From NCBI RefSeq assembly GCF_030580865.1, contig NZ_JAUQSY010000003.1:310001-374000 (forward strand): a DNA stretch of 64,000 nucleotides, written 5' to 3'. The position numbers were made by a program, and so were the translations under genes. The notes beneath the pieces were generated by a model. That model was not told the DNA's origin and made no database searches. It saw only the letters and a list, made by a program, of their open reading frames with translations. Source of the DNA: Hymenobacter aranciens. GTDB lineage: Bacteria; Bacteroidota; Bacteroidia; Cytophagales; Hymenobacteraceae. This document shows positions 26,794 through 36,627 of this stretch, piece after piece. Every line of letters starts with the position of its first letter. Positions within the stretch are counted from its first letter, which is position 1.

Positions 26794-27010
26794 GGGTAGA
26801 ACGACAACTCCCCTCCTTGGAAAGGAGGGGATGTGAGCTGCGCTGAGCAGCGAACGGGGGTGGTTGGCCCGTCCGCGCCGTCTGAACGAAAGCAGTAAAT
26901 AACCCGCCTTGCGGTGCGAAAGCCCAGGCGGCGCGACCGGGCGAACCACCCCCGTTTTGCCTGCGGCAAAACATCCCCTCCTTTCCAAGGAGGGGAGTTG
27001 CGTTCTACCC
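26794..27010. repeat. MITE-like inverted repeat element, copy 1
   Basis: Ends 26805-26834 and 26971-27000 are perfect 30-bp reverse complements, each itself a hairpin around CCCCTCCTT/AAGGAGGGG. The symmetry extends outward to about 26794 and 27010 with one bulged base, and inward through CGGGGGTGG. The core carries GAACGAAAGCAGTAA. It is related in reverse orientation to the element at 39451-39635. No coding capacity. It fills most of the gap between the divergent A2M and phospholipase genes. Confidence 0.85.
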
Positions 27011-27058
27011 CATTCCTGCCGCCGACAACGACCAGGCCTGCTTTGCCGTTGGAGCGCC

Positions 27059-28315
27059 ATGCCCCGTTACGTACTTCTGCTGCTCTTGCTGCTGGCCGCC
27101 GGGCCCGCCTCGGCCTACGCCGTGCTCACCCACCAGGCCAACATCGACTCGACCTGGGAGCGCTGCCTAGTGCCGGCGCTGCAGGCCCGCTACCCCGGCG
27201 CCACCCCGCAGGAGCTCGACGACGCCAAGGCCTACGCGTACGGCGGCGCCATTGTGCAGGATATGGGCTACTACCCGCTGGGCAATGTGTTGTTTACCAA
27301 CTTAACGCATTACGTGCGCTCCGGCGACTTCGTGCATAATATGCTGGCCCAGGCCGGCAACCGCAACGAGTACGCCTTTGCGCTGGGCTCGCTGGCGCAC
27401 TACGTGGCCGACGTGTATGGCCACGCCGAGGGCACCAACCGCGCCATGGCCAGCGTGTACCCCGATTTGCAGCAGAAATTCGGCCCCGTCATCACCTACG
27501 AGGAGGCGCCCAAGCAGCACTCGCAGCTGGAGTTTGCCTTCGACGTGGTGCAGCTGGCCAACGGCAAGTACCGCGACCAGGAATATCACAAAGCCATTGG
27601 CTTTCAGGTGAGCAAGCCGGTGCTGGAGCGGGCTTTCAAGGAAACCTACGGGCTGGAGCTGGGGCAGGTGGTAGCCAATGTAGACCTGAGCATTGCCTCG
27701 TTTCGCTTTTCGGTCAACCAGTTTATTCCGGTGGCGGCGCGGGCGGCCTGGCACTACAAGCGTAAGGAAATCCGGAAAACGAATCCGCGGGCCCGGCGGC
27801 GCGAATACCTCTTCAAGCACAACCGCCGGGAGTACGAAAAGGAGTTTGGCCGGGACTACAACAAGCCCGGCTTCGGGGCGCGCATCTTCTCGTATTTCAT
27901 TCGGGTGCTGCCCAAAATCGGCCCGCTCAAGCCCTTCGCCTTCAAGCTGCCCACGCCCGAGGCGCAGAAGCTGTTCCGCACCAGCTTCCAGACCGTGATG
28001 GGGCAGTACTGCACCCGCATCCGGCAGCAGCCCGCCGACACGGCCAAAACCCCGCCCCGGCTGCCCAACAACGATTTCGACACCGGCCACCCCACCAAGG
28101 CCGGCGAGTACGCCCTGGCCGACGAAACCTACGGCGAGTGGCTGCGCAAGCTCGCCGACAAGGATTTTGAGCACCTCACGCCCTCCATGAAGCAAAATAT
28201 TCTGACCTTTTTCGGCAGCATGCCGCCCGTGCCCGCCTCCGAAAAAGAGCGGGAAAAGGACGAGCGCCAGGAAACCCGGAAAGCCCTGGAACAGCTGCGT
28301 GGCAAAGGACTGTAA
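27059..28315 (+). CDS. zinc-dependent phospholipase C family protein (copy 1)
   Basis: Secreted phosphodiesterase of the zinc-dependent phospholipase C family (all-alpha, three-zinc fold), 418 residues. The ATG at 27059 gives a signal peptide (LLLLLLLAAGPASA) cut before YAVLTHQ. Candidate zinc ligands are in LTHQANIDSTW, the Asp of DMGYYP, THYVRSGDF and LAHYVADVYGHAEGTN, matching the H-x3-D-x3-H style of the family. The upstream frame runs into the repeat element and should not be used. The region C-terminal to residue ~300 (LPNNDFDTGHPTKAGEYALADETYGEWL) is shared with the paralogue at 36628-37947. Substrate is unknown. Confidence 0.82.
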   Translation: MPRYVLLLLLLLAAGPASAYAVLTHQANIDSTWERCLVPALQARYPGATPQELDDAKAYAYGGAIVQDMGYYPLGNVLFTNLTHYVRSGDFVHNMLAQAGNRNEYAFALGSLAHYVADVYGHAEGTNRAMASVYPDLQQKFGPVITYEEAPKQHSQLEFAFDVVQLANGKYRDQEYHKAIGFQVSKPVLERAFKETYGLELGQVVANVDLSIASFRFSVNQFIPVAARAAWHYKRKEIRKTNPRARRREYLFKHNRREYEKEFGRDYNKPGFGARIFSYFIRVLPKIGPLKPFAFKLPTPEAQKLFRTSFQTVMGQYCTRIRQQPADTAKTPPRLPNNDFDTGHPTKAGEYALADETYGEWLRKLADKDFEHLTPSMKQNILTFFGSMPPVPASEKEREKDERQETRKALEQLRGKGL

Positions 28316-28402
28316 TAGGCTGTTTTGGAGTTGGGTTGGGTGATTTAGCAGGAGGGTAACAATTCAGTAATTGTGATAAGTGACATACTACTGGCAGAAG
28401 TG

Positions 28403-28410
28403 TAACTTTG
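28403..28410 (+). promoter_or_regulatory. candidate Bacteroidota -7 element
   Basis: TAACTTTG matches the TAnnTTTG consensus and lies 53 bp before the ATG of the large type IX-secreted protein gene. No TTG at the usual 19-23 bp spacing was found; the nearest TTG (28371) is 29 bp away. Confidence 0.4.
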
Positions 28411-28462
28411 TGCCAGATTGCAAGGCTTTCTTTTTCCTCACACCCAACCCCCATCCCATTTT

Positions 28463-31400
28463 ATGCGAATACCTTTTACACTGCGGCAGCCGGCCCTTGG
28501 GACGCGGCTGCTAAGCCTGTTGGTCCTGCTGCTGCCCCTGGCGGGCTGGGCGCAGGTGTCGCCGACGCCCTTTAGCATCACTGGGGCCACGCCTAATACC
28601 TACAATTTCGATAATATCATCTCTACCGGCTCCTCCAACACCGGGGTTCCGGCCGGGTCGGGGTTCGGGTTTTACGAATCGCCGGGCAACACTACCTATA
28701 CTGCCGGCACCGGCAGCAGCGCAACCGGCGATACCTACAGCTTTGGCGCTACGAATGCCACTGACCGCGCCCTGGGCTCGGTGCAAAGCGGTTCGACAGT
28801 GACAACCATCGGGGCTGCCTACACTAACAATACCAACGGTGTGATTTCGCAGTTGGCTATTTCCTACACCGGCGAACAATGGCGCTTAGGTTATATCGCT
28901 GCTAGCCGGGTGGCAGACCGATTGGACTTTCAATACAGCACCAATGCTACCAGCCTGAGTACAGGAACTTATGTCGACTTCAACGACCTGGATTTTACCG
29001 GCCCGGTTACTACGGGCACAGTAGGCGCCCTAAATGGTAACTCGGCTGCTAACCGGACGGCCCTATCGGCTACTATCGGAGGGCTGTCGATTGCCCCCGG
29101 GGCCACATTTTACATCCGTTGGAACAGCTTCGATGTTCCGGGTGGTGCCGACGACGGCCTGGCCGTGGATGAATTCTCGATAACTGCCACGGTTATCAAC
29201 CCCACGCTGGCCGTAACTCAGGGCTTCCCGCCCACGGCTTACGCTAACAACGGCACTACGTACAGCTTCGGCTCGCGAACGCAGGGCACAGCCAGTGGCG
29301 CAGTAGCGTTTACGCTCCGCAATAACAGCCCCGACCCGCTCCGGGTTAGCTCCATCACCACTACCGGCGACTTTGCTGTCAGCAGCACGGTGCCGGCCAC
29401 GCTGCCCTTCACGGTAGCCGCCGGCGATACGGCCGTGGTCAACGTCACCTTCACGCCCACGGCCACCGGTGCCCGCACCGGCACGCTCGTTATCAACAGC
29501 AACGCCGTGAACACGGCTGTTGCTACGCCGCCGTCGCTCGGCCCCTACACCGTGAACCTGGGTGGCACCGGCACCGCCGCCACCGCCAACCCTGAAATCA
29601 ACGTGCAGCAGCCGGCGGGTACCGACTACCTCACCGGTAGCACCTTCAGCGGCTTTGCCAGTACGCCCCAGGGCAGCACCAGCCCGGCTGTGGCCTTCAC
29701 TATTCAGAACACCAGCAGCACCGATGTGCTGACCATCAATAGCATCAGCACCACCGGCGACTTTGCCGTGAGCGGCACGGCGCCTACTTCGGTAGCCACC
29801 AATAGCTCGGCTACCGTGAGCGTTACGTTTTCGCCCACGGCGACCGGCCCTCGTACGGGCACTCTGGTTATCAACAGCAACGACCAGAACGAAGCCATCT
29901 ACACCATTAACCTGAGCGCCACCGGCATGCTGGCCGTGCCCACCATTGCCACGCTCACCCCCAATGCCGTGTACGGCGGTGCTACCTACAGCACCACCAT
30001 CACTGGCACCGACTTCGGCACCGCGCCCACGGTCAATTTCAACGGGGCGTCGCTGACGCCGAGCTTTGTGAACGGCGCCGGTACTTCGCTGACGGTGGCC
30101 CTGCCCGTACCTGCTGCCGGTACCACGTATCCCGTCACGGTGACTACGGCCAGTGGCACTTCCAATGCCCTGACGCTGACTGTGACGGCCCCGCCAGCTG
30201 GCTTCTTCGAGCCCTTCGAGGCCGATTCGAAAACCAGCTACACCACCGGCACCGTTACGCTGGCTACCGGGCAATACAATTTCGTGGATGCGCTGCTGGG
30301 TACCAGCACCGACGACCGTAAAAACAACACCCGTAGCGCCCGCCTTCAGGCTGGTTCGGTAACGATGAGCTTCGACAAAGCCAACGGCGCCGGCACTATC
30401 ACGCTGCAGGCGGCCAACTTCGGCACCGACACCGGCGGCCGCCTGGTAGTGAGCGTATCGACCGATGGTGGCGCGACCTTCACCGCCTACGCCAGCGCCC
30501 AAACTACGCTCACCAGTACGCTGGCTACTTATACCTTCACGGCTAACGTGCCGGGCAGCATCCGGGTGCGTCTGAGCAACCCCACGGGCTCAGGTTCTAC
30601 GCGCATCAACATCGACGACCTGCAAATCACGGACTACAGCGGCCCGGCCTGCGTGGCCCCGACCAGCGTAGCCGCCAACAGCATCACCGGAACTTCGGCC
30701 AGCGTGAGCTTCACCGGCGACGCCTCGGCGACCAGCTACACCGCCACGGCCACGCCCACCACGGGCTCGCCCGTGACGGCTACCGGCACCACTTCGCCCA
30801 TCAGCCTCACCGGCCTGACGGCCGGCACCACCTACAGCCTCACCGTGACCAGCACCTGCTCGGGCGGCGGCTCGGCCACCTCGACCCCGGCCGTGAGCTT
30901 CAGCACCCCGGCTGCCCCGGTTAATCCGCAGATTGCCATCAGCCAGGGCGGCACCGGCTACGCCAGCGGCAACGCCTATGGCTTTACGAGCACGGTGGCA
31001 GTGGGCAGCAGCAGCACCCCGGTGCAGTTCACCATCACCAATGCCGGCCCCGATGCGCTTACCATCGGCAGCTTCGTGGCTTCGGGCTCCGAGTTTGTGA
31101 CCAGCGGCACCAACCCCACCACGGTGGCCGCCAATGGCGGCACGGCTACCTTCAACGTGGTGTTTACGCCTTCGGCCACGGGTAGCCGCTCGGGCTCCAT
31201 CACCATCAACAACAACAGTTCGGCCACGCCGGCTTTTGTGCTGATTTTCAACGGCACGGCTACGGCAACCCCGGCAGCAGCCTTCGCCACCGGCAACCTC
31301 GTGGTGGCCCGCGTGGGCACTGGCACCGGCTCGCTGGGCTCGGCTGCGATGGCCGTATTCTTGGACGAATACACCACCACCACCAGCAATACCGCTCCGG

Positions 31401-34282
31401 TGCGCTCGGTGGCTCTGCCTACCGCCGACGCCAGCGGCAACCAGACCCTGACGCTGCCCGGCTCGGGCACCTCGGTAGGTGCCCTGCTGCGTTCGCCCGA
31501 CGGTCAGTACCTGACTATCGGTGGATTTGATGCCGCTACGGGCACGAATGCAGTGGCAAATACGACGGCTGCTACGGTAAACCGCACGGTGGCCCGCATT
31601 GACAAGAGCTTGGTCATCAACGTAACCACCGCTCTGACGGATGCTTATTCTACCGACAACATTCGCTCGGCCGTAACCAGTAACGGAACCAACATCTGGA
31701 CCTCGGGCAACCAAGCCACCGCCACGCCCGGTACGGGGGGCATTCGCTATACCACGCTGGGCACTACTACTTCCACCCTGGTATCGGGCACTGTTACCAA
31801 CACCCGCGTAACGGACATCTTCGGCGGACAGCTTTACTACAGCACCGGCTCAGGCACGCAGGGCGTCTACCGCTTGGGCACTAACCGGCCCACTACGGCC
31901 GGCGCTGCTGCTACACTTATTGCCGCTGTCAACAGCCCCTACGGCTTTGTAATGCTGGAGCGCGACAACCTCGAAACCGGCCTCGATGTGCTGTACGTGG
32001 TCGACGACGGCTCGGGGTCAGCCAATAGTCCGGGCATCTATAAGTTTTCGAAAAGTGGCACCACTTGGACAGCACGAGGCCGGGTTACTATTTCGTCTGG
32101 GTACCGGGGCCTCACTGGCCGCTTAAACGGCAACACCGTGGAGCTTTACCTGACCAGCGGCACTACGCTGTCGGCTTTCATCGATGCTACCAGCAAAGAT
32201 GTTAGCCTGACCGGCGCCGCTACCCTGGTTACGCTGGCTACGGCTGCCAACAACACCGCCTTCCGCGGCATATCGTTTGCGCCCGAGCCGGTAGACCTGA
32301 TTGTGGACGCCAGCACCGGCCCGCTGAACGTGGACGGTGGCGCCTACCGCGACATTTATGTGGACGACATCCTAGTGTCGACCTCGGCGCTGTCGGCTAC
32401 CGGCACCGTGGTGCTGGACGACGACGGGTCATTTGACCCCAGCAACTCGCCCCTGACCGGCACGGCTTCCTTCTCGATGCCCGTTAACTCCATCGACCAG
32501 ACGGGTCTGCTGGTGATTCGCCACCCGCAGGGCCTGAGCCTGACCGGGGCCACCGGCCAGATTCAGGTAACCGGCACGCGCAGCTACGGCGGCAGCTACG
32601 GCAACTTCAGCTTCAGCAACACCACGGGCACGCCCCAGGTAACCGGCCCCGGCTTCCCGGACATCGTGAGCAACATCACCAACTTCGCCACCAGCGACGT
32701 AACCCTGAGCCGTCCGCTCAGCGTGCGCCGCCTCGTGCAGATTGGCACCAACAACATCCAGCTGAACGGCCAGGCCCTGACCCTGCTTTCGACCGCTAAC
32801 CCGGGCCTGGGTGGCGGTTCGGGCCAAGCGCAGGTGACCCTCAGCGGCGCCACCACGGCCAACGTGATTGGCACCACGGCTACCGTGCAGCGGGCCATCC
32901 GCAACACGACGCCCATTGCCTACCGCCACTACTCGTCGCCGGTGCAAAGCGAAACACTGGGCACCCTGGCCACGGCCGGCTTCTCGCCCGTGTTCAACCA
33001 GGCCTACAATACCTCGGCCGACCCCAGCATGGTGGCCCCGTTCCCCACCGTGTTTGGCTACGACGAAACGCGCCTGCGCCCGGCCGCCAACGGCGGTAGC
33101 CCGGCCACTACCTTCGCCAATGCCTTCGACAAAGGCTGGGTAGTGCCGGCCGCTACGACTCCCTGGACGCCCGGCACGGGCTACACCGTCAACATCAGCC
33201 GCACGGCCCTGGTCGACTTCACGGGCCAGGTAAACACCGGCCTCATCGAGCGCACCGGCCTCGGCCGCACCAACGCCGACGGCGGCTGGCACCTGCTGGG
33301 TAACCCCTACCCGCAAGCCATCGACATGAGCTCGGCCACGCAGAATGCCGACCCCACCAGCACGGCCACCCTGGCCGGCATGGACGCCGCCATCTATGTG
33401 TATGAAGCCAGCAGCCAGTACGGCGGCTCGTACCGCGCCTTCGTTAACGGCGTAGGTATTGGCCAGGTGGCCGTTGCGCAAGGTTTCTTCGTGCGCACCA
33501 GCGCCGTCGGCACTTCGGGCACCGTGCGCTTCACCAACAGCCTGCGGAGCGGCAACGAGTCCGGCGCGCCTTTCCGCCAGGTTGATGCCCGGCCGCTGCT
33601 GCGCCTGGCCGTGGCCGATGCCGCCGCCACCCTCACCGACAACGCCACGGTGTACTTCGACGCCACCGCCACGGCTACCTTTGATGCCAAGGCCGATGCC
33701 TACAAGCTCACCAACCCCTCGGGCCTCACCCTGGGCACGGTGCTGACGAACGGCGAAAGCCTAAGCATCGATGGCCGCCCCAGCCTGGCTACCCAGACGC
33801 AAATCATCCCCTTGACGCTGAGCGTGCCGCAAGCTGGCACCTACACCTTCAGCGTGGAAAGCTTTGCTAACCTGGGTGGCGCCACCGTGGTGCTGCGCGA
33901 TGCCCTCACCGGCACCCGCACCGTGCTCGCGGCCGGCAGCAGCTACCGCGCTTCGCTGGCTGGCACCTCGGCCACAGGCCGCTTCGCGCTGGAATTCCAG
34001 CCGGCCGCCGCGCCGCTGGCTACCAACGCCCAGGCCCTGGCCGCCCAGGTGCAGCTCTACCCGAACCCCACGGCCAGCCGCTTCCACCTGAGCCTGCCGC
34101 TGGGTGCCACGGTCAAGCCGGTAGCCGCCACGCTCACCAACGCCCTCGGCCAGACGGTGCTTAGCCGCACCCTCACTACCGCCGAAGCCGACTTCGACGT
34201 GCGCGGCCTGGCCGCCGGCGTGTACATGCTGCGCCTCAACCTGGAAGGCACGCAGGTAGTGCGCCGCGTGGTAGTGCAATAA
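28463..34282 (+). CDS. large type IX-secreted protein with choice-of-anchor D, IPT/TIG and fibronectin III-like domains
   Basis: A 1939-residue cell-surface or secreted protein with a signal peptide (LLVLLLPLAGWAQ). Successive beta-sandwich domains follow: two choice-of-anchor D (ASPM/SPD-2/Hydin-like) repeats around residues 250-500 (FTIQNTSSTDVLTINSISTTG), an IPT/TIG-like domain (~500-570), an extracellular carbohydrate-binding-like region, a fibronectin III-like domain (~735-815), another choice-of-anchor D, then a ~500-residue C-terminal region shared with the next gene. The last ~80 residues (VQLYPNPTASRFHLSL to the end) are a type A type IX sorting tail. Thr/Ser/Gly-rich composition fits surface adhesins. 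Ligand is unknown. Confidence 0.87.
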   Translation: MRIPFTLRQPALGTRLLSLLVLLLPLAGWAQVSPTPFSITGATPNTYNFDNIISTGSSNTGVPAGSGFGFYESPGNTTYTAGTGSSATGDTYSFGATNATDRALGSVQSGSTVTTIGAAYTNNTNGVISQLAISYTGEQWRLGYIAASRVADRLDFQYSTNATSLSTGTYVDFNDLDFTGPVTTGTVGALNGNSAANRTALSATIGGLSIAPGATFYIRWNSFDVPGGADDGLAVDEFSITATVINPTLAVTQGFPPTAYANNGTTYSFGSRTQGTASGAVAFTLRNNSPDPLRVSSITTTGDFAVSSTVPATLPFTVAAGDTAVVNVTFTPTATGARTGTLVINSNAVNTAVATPPSLGPYTVNLGGTGTAATANPEINVQQPAGTDYLTGSTFSGFASTPQGSTSPAVAFTIQNTSSTDVLTINSISTTGDFAVSGTAPTSVATNSSATVSVTFSPTATGPRTGTLVINSNDQNEAIYTINLSATGMLAVPTIATLTPNAVYGGATYSTTITGTDFGTAPTVNFNGASLTPSFVNGAGTSLTVALPVPAAGTTYPVTVTTASGTSNALTLTVTAPPAGFFEPFEADSKTSYTTGTVTLATGQYNFVDALLGTSTDDRKNNTRSARLQAGSVTMSFDKANGAGTITLQAANFGTDTGGRLVVSVSTDGGATFTAYASAQTTLTSTLATYTFTANVPGSIRVRLSNPTGSGSTRINIDDLQITDYSGPACVAPTSVAANSITGTSASVSFTGDASATSYTATATPTTGSPVTATGTTSPISLTGLTAGTTYSLTVTSTCSGGGSATSTPAVSFSTPAAPVNPQIAISQGGTGYASGNAYGFTSTVAVGSSSTPVQFTITNAGPDALTIGSFVASGSEFVTSGTNPTTVAANGGTATFNVVFTPSATGSRSGSITINNNSSATPAFVLIFNGTATATPAAAFATGNLVVARVGTGTGSLGSAAMAVFLDEYTTTTSNTAPVRSVALPTADASGNQTLTLPGSGTSVGALLRSPDGQYLTIGGFDAATGTNAVANTTAATVNRTVARIDKSLVINVTTALTDAYSTDNIRSAVTSNGTNIWTSGNQATATPGTGGIRYTTLGTTTSTLVSGTVTNTRVTDIFGGQLYYSTGSGTQGVYRLGTNRPTTAGAAATLIAAVNSPYGFVMLERDNLETGLDVLYVVDDGSGSANSPGIYKFSKSGTTWTARGRVTISSGYRGLTGRLNGNTVELYLTSGTTLSAFIDATSKDVSLTGAATLVTLATAANNTAFRGISFAPEPVDLIVDASTGPLNVDGGAYRDIYVDDILVSTSALSATGTVVLDDDGSFDPSNSPLTGTASFSMPVNSIDQTGLLVIRHPQGLSLTGATGQIQVTGTRSYGGSYGNFSFSNTTGTPQVTGPGFPDIVSNITNFATSDVTLSRPLSVRRLVQIGTNNIQLNGQALTLLSTANPGLGGGSGQAQVTLSGATTANVIGTTATVQRAIRNTTPIAYRHYSSPVQSETLGTLATAGFSPVFNQAYNTSADPSMVAPFPTVFGYDETRLRPAANGGSPATTFANAFDKGWVVPAATTPWTPGTGYTVNISRTALVDFTGQVNTGLIERTGLGRTNADGGWHLLGNPYPQAIDMSSATQNADPTSTATLAGMDAAIYVYEASSQYGGSYRAFVNGVGIGQVAVAQGFFVRTSAVGTSGTVRFTNSLRSGNESGAPFRQVDARPLLRLAVADAAATLTDNATVYFDATATATFDAKADAYKLTNPSGLTLGTVLTNGESLSIDGRPSLATQTQIIPLTLSVPQAGTYTFSVESFANLGGATVVLRDALTGTRTVLAAGSSYRASLAGTSATGRFALEFQPAAAPLATNAQALAAQVQLYPNPTASRFHLSLPLGATVKPVAATLTNALGQTVLSRTLTTAEADFDVRGLAAGVYMLRLNLEGTQVVRRVVVQ

Positions 34283-34286
34283 GGAC

Positions 34287-34370
34287 GGCAAACGAGCCCT
34301 GGCGGCTCGTTTGCGCCGAATTATTTTAGAATAAAAGAGGCCCCGGTGCAATTGCGCCGGGGCCTCTTTT
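34287..34370 (+). terminator. two consecutive terminator hairpins
   Basis: The first hairpin spans ~34287-34317 (arms GGCAAACGAGCC and its mirror). The second spans 34334-34370 (GAGGCCCCGGTGC and mirror, AATT loop) and ends in TTTT. Confidence 0.85.
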
Positions 34371-34555
34371 ATTATTTAAAATCAAGCAACAAGCTGCGCA
34401 GTAAACGGCCGGAAAATGGGTTTTGGTCGGTGAAAGTTACGTGTTGGGCGATGCGCTCGGCCAAGCTCAACAACGCCGCGCAAGCCCTTGCGTATGAAAG
34501 CACAAGTGCACGCACTGCACGCTTTTTATTTCCAATTCTATTACCCTTTTCAACC

Positions 34556-36571
34556 ATGAAACCGCTTCTTACTTTTCGCACGCGGTTGCTGATGGCCGCC
34601 CTGAGTTTGTTCCCTTTGCTGGGCCGGGCTCAAGTTCAAGACCTCGTCGTAAGCACCACCCAGTCGATGCCGGGAGGCACCTATAATAACGTCACCATCA
34701 CCGGCACCGGCATTCTGGGCCTCACCAGCGCCCTCACCGTCAACGGTACGCTCACCATTGAGGCGGGCGGGCGCCTGAGCCCCAACTGCAACGACATTCT
34801 GGGCCCCGGCAACTTCGACCTCCAGGGCAACGGCGCCCTCGACATCTGCAGCGTGGACGGCATCTCGCAAACCGGCCCCACCGGGTCGGTGCTGGTTACC
34901 GGCACCCGCTCGTACTCCGACGACGCCAACTACATCTACACCGGCACCACCCCCGGGCAGGTAACCGGCAACGGCATGCCCGCCACCGTGCGCAGCCTGC
35001 AGAACTTCAACACCGACGGCCTGGCCGTGACCACCGACCTCAACCTGGCCACCAACGTGAACGTGCGCCAGCTGGTGCGCGTGGTGAGCGGCACCCTCAA
35101 TATGAACGGCCGCACCCTGCGCCTGATGAGCGGCAACGGCGGCACCGCCCTGATTGTGAACACCAGCGGCGGCACTATCCTCGGCAACGTAACCGTGGAG
35201 CGGGCCATCACCGCCGGCCCCAACACCGGCGCGGGCTACCGCCACTACGCCGCCCCCGTGGGCGGCCAGACGCTGGATAATATGGCCACCACCGGCTTCG
35301 CGCCGGTGTACAACGCCGCTTACAACACTTCGGCCACGCCGCAGCAGGTGCTGCCTTTCCCCACGGTGTATTCCTACAACCAGGCCCGCGTGGGTACGCC
35401 CGGCGTCACGCCCTCGGGCTTCGACCAGGGCTGGGTATCCGGTGCCAGCGGCGAGGCCATGACGGCCGGCAAAGGCTTCACGGTGCACATCGCCCCCGGC
35501 TCGAAAGTGGAGTGGACCGGCGTACCCAACAACGGCAACTACGACGTGACCGGCCTGATGATGGGCGCCAACGCCGAAAGCGGCTGGCAATTCCTGGGCA
35601 ACCCCTACCCGGCGCCCCTCAACTGGGGCACGCTGGCGTCGCGCAACGGCGCGCTGGTGAACGTGGGCGACGCGATGTACGTGTACGAAACGACGGGCAA
35701 TTACGTGGGCAACTACCGCTCCTACGTCAATGGCGTGGGCAATCCGACCATCGCGCTGGGCCAGGGCTTTTTCGTGCGCAGCACGGGCAGCAATGGCTCG
35801 GTGGGCTTCACCAACGTCGACCGCGTACAACTCTTCGACCCAGTGGACGGCGCCTTCCAGCGCCCCGCCGCCGAAACCCGCCCCCTGGTGCGCCTGACGC
35901 TGGCCGAAACCGCTGGCTTTATGAAGGATGACATCGTCGTGTACGAGCAGGCGGGCGCCCCCGCCGGTTTCGGCCCCAAATTCGACGCCCTGAAGCGCCG
36001 CAACCCCGACAACCTGAACGTGCAGTGGCAGCTGGGGGCTGACAGCTACAGCATTAAAGGCCTGTCGGCCTTTGGCTCACCTACTACCACGCAGGTGCTG
36101 CCGATGGCCATCACGCTGCCCGCGGCCGGCTCCTACGTGTTGCGCGTGGCCGAGCTGCTGAACCTGCCCGCTGGCCTTACCGCTTATCTCTACGACGCGC
36201 AGTCGAATACCCGCACGGCCCTCACGGCTACGTCTGCCTACCCCTTCGCCAGCGCCAGCACCACCGTCAACGGCCGCTTCTCGCTGGAACTGAACCCCGC
36301 CGGCGCTCCGCTGGCTAATGCTACCGCCCAGCAGGCGGCTCTGCTGCAGGTATACCCCAACCCGGCCCGCGGCAGCTTCCACCTCACCCTGCCGGTGAGC
36401 GCCAAAGCCAGCCAGCTACAGCTGCTCAACACCATGGGCCAACCAGTAATGAGCCGCGCCCTGGTAGCCACCGACTCCGACGTGGACGTGCAGAGCCTGG
36501 CCGCTGGCGTGTACACCCTGCGCCTGAATATGGACGGCGCCACGGTATCGCGCAAGGTGGTGCTGCAATAG
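34556..36571 (+). CDS. type IX-secreted (T9SS type A) protein
   Basis: A 671-residue exported protein, starting at the ATG at 34556 (MKPLLTFRTRLLMAALSLFPLLGRAQ signal). It begins with beta-helix-like repeats (NNVTITGTGILGLTSALTVNGTLTI), then a region closely similar to the C-terminal third of the preceding large protein (for example ERAITAGP...YRHYAAPVGGQTL against QRAIRNTTPIAYRHYSSPVQ). It ends with VYPNPARGSFHLTLP and a SRKVVLQ tail, the type IX sorting domain. The two genes are paralogous over this region. A role at the cell surface is expected. Confidence 0.85.
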   Translation: MKPLLTFRTRLLMAALSLFPLLGRAQVQDLVVSTTQSMPGGTYNNVTITGTGILGLTSALTVNGTLTIEAGGRLSPNCNDILGPGNFDLQGNGALDICSVDGISQTGPTGSVLVTGTRSYSDDANYIYTGTTPGQVTGNGMPATVRSLQNFNTDGLAVTTDLNLATNVNVRQLVRVVSGTLNMNGRTLRLMSGNGGTALIVNTSGGTILGNVTVERAITAGPNTGAGYRHYAAPVGGQTLDNMATTGFAPVYNAAYNTSATPQQVLPFPTVYSYNQARVGTPGVTPSGFDQGWVSGASGEAMTAGKGFTVHIAPGSKVEWTGVPNNGNYDVTGLMMGANAESGWQFLGNPYPAPLNWGTLASRNGALVNVGDAMYVYETTGNYVGNYRSYVNGVGNPTIALGQGFFVRSTGSNGSVGFTNVDRVQLFDPVDGAFQRPAAETRPLVRLTLAETAGFMKDDIVVYEQAGAPAGFGPKFDALKRRNPDNLNVQWQLGADSYSIKGLSAFGSPTTTQVLPMAITLPAAGSYVLRVAELLNLPAGLTAYLYDAQSNTRTALTATSAYPFASASTTVNGRFSLELNPAGAPLANATAQQAALLQVYPNPARGSFHLTLPVSAKASQLQLLNTMGQPVMSRALVATDSDVDVQSLAAGVYTLRLNMDGATVSRKVVLQ

Positions 36572-36591
36572 CAGGTATTACCGTAATAGAA

Positions 36592-36622
36592 GAGCCCGGC
36601 CGACTACTCGGCCGGGCTTTTT
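36592..36622 (+). terminator. Rho-independent terminator
   Basis: A 10-bp stem (36594-36603 with 36608-36617) followed by five T residues, after the T9SS protein gene. Confidence 0.85.
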
Positions 36623-36627
36623 GCAAT

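Noticed and set aside
29063-33481. Several long minus-strand frames in the large T9SS gene
   Set aside because: Gly/Ala/Arg-rich antisense frames; the plus frame has a signal peptide and a sorting tail.
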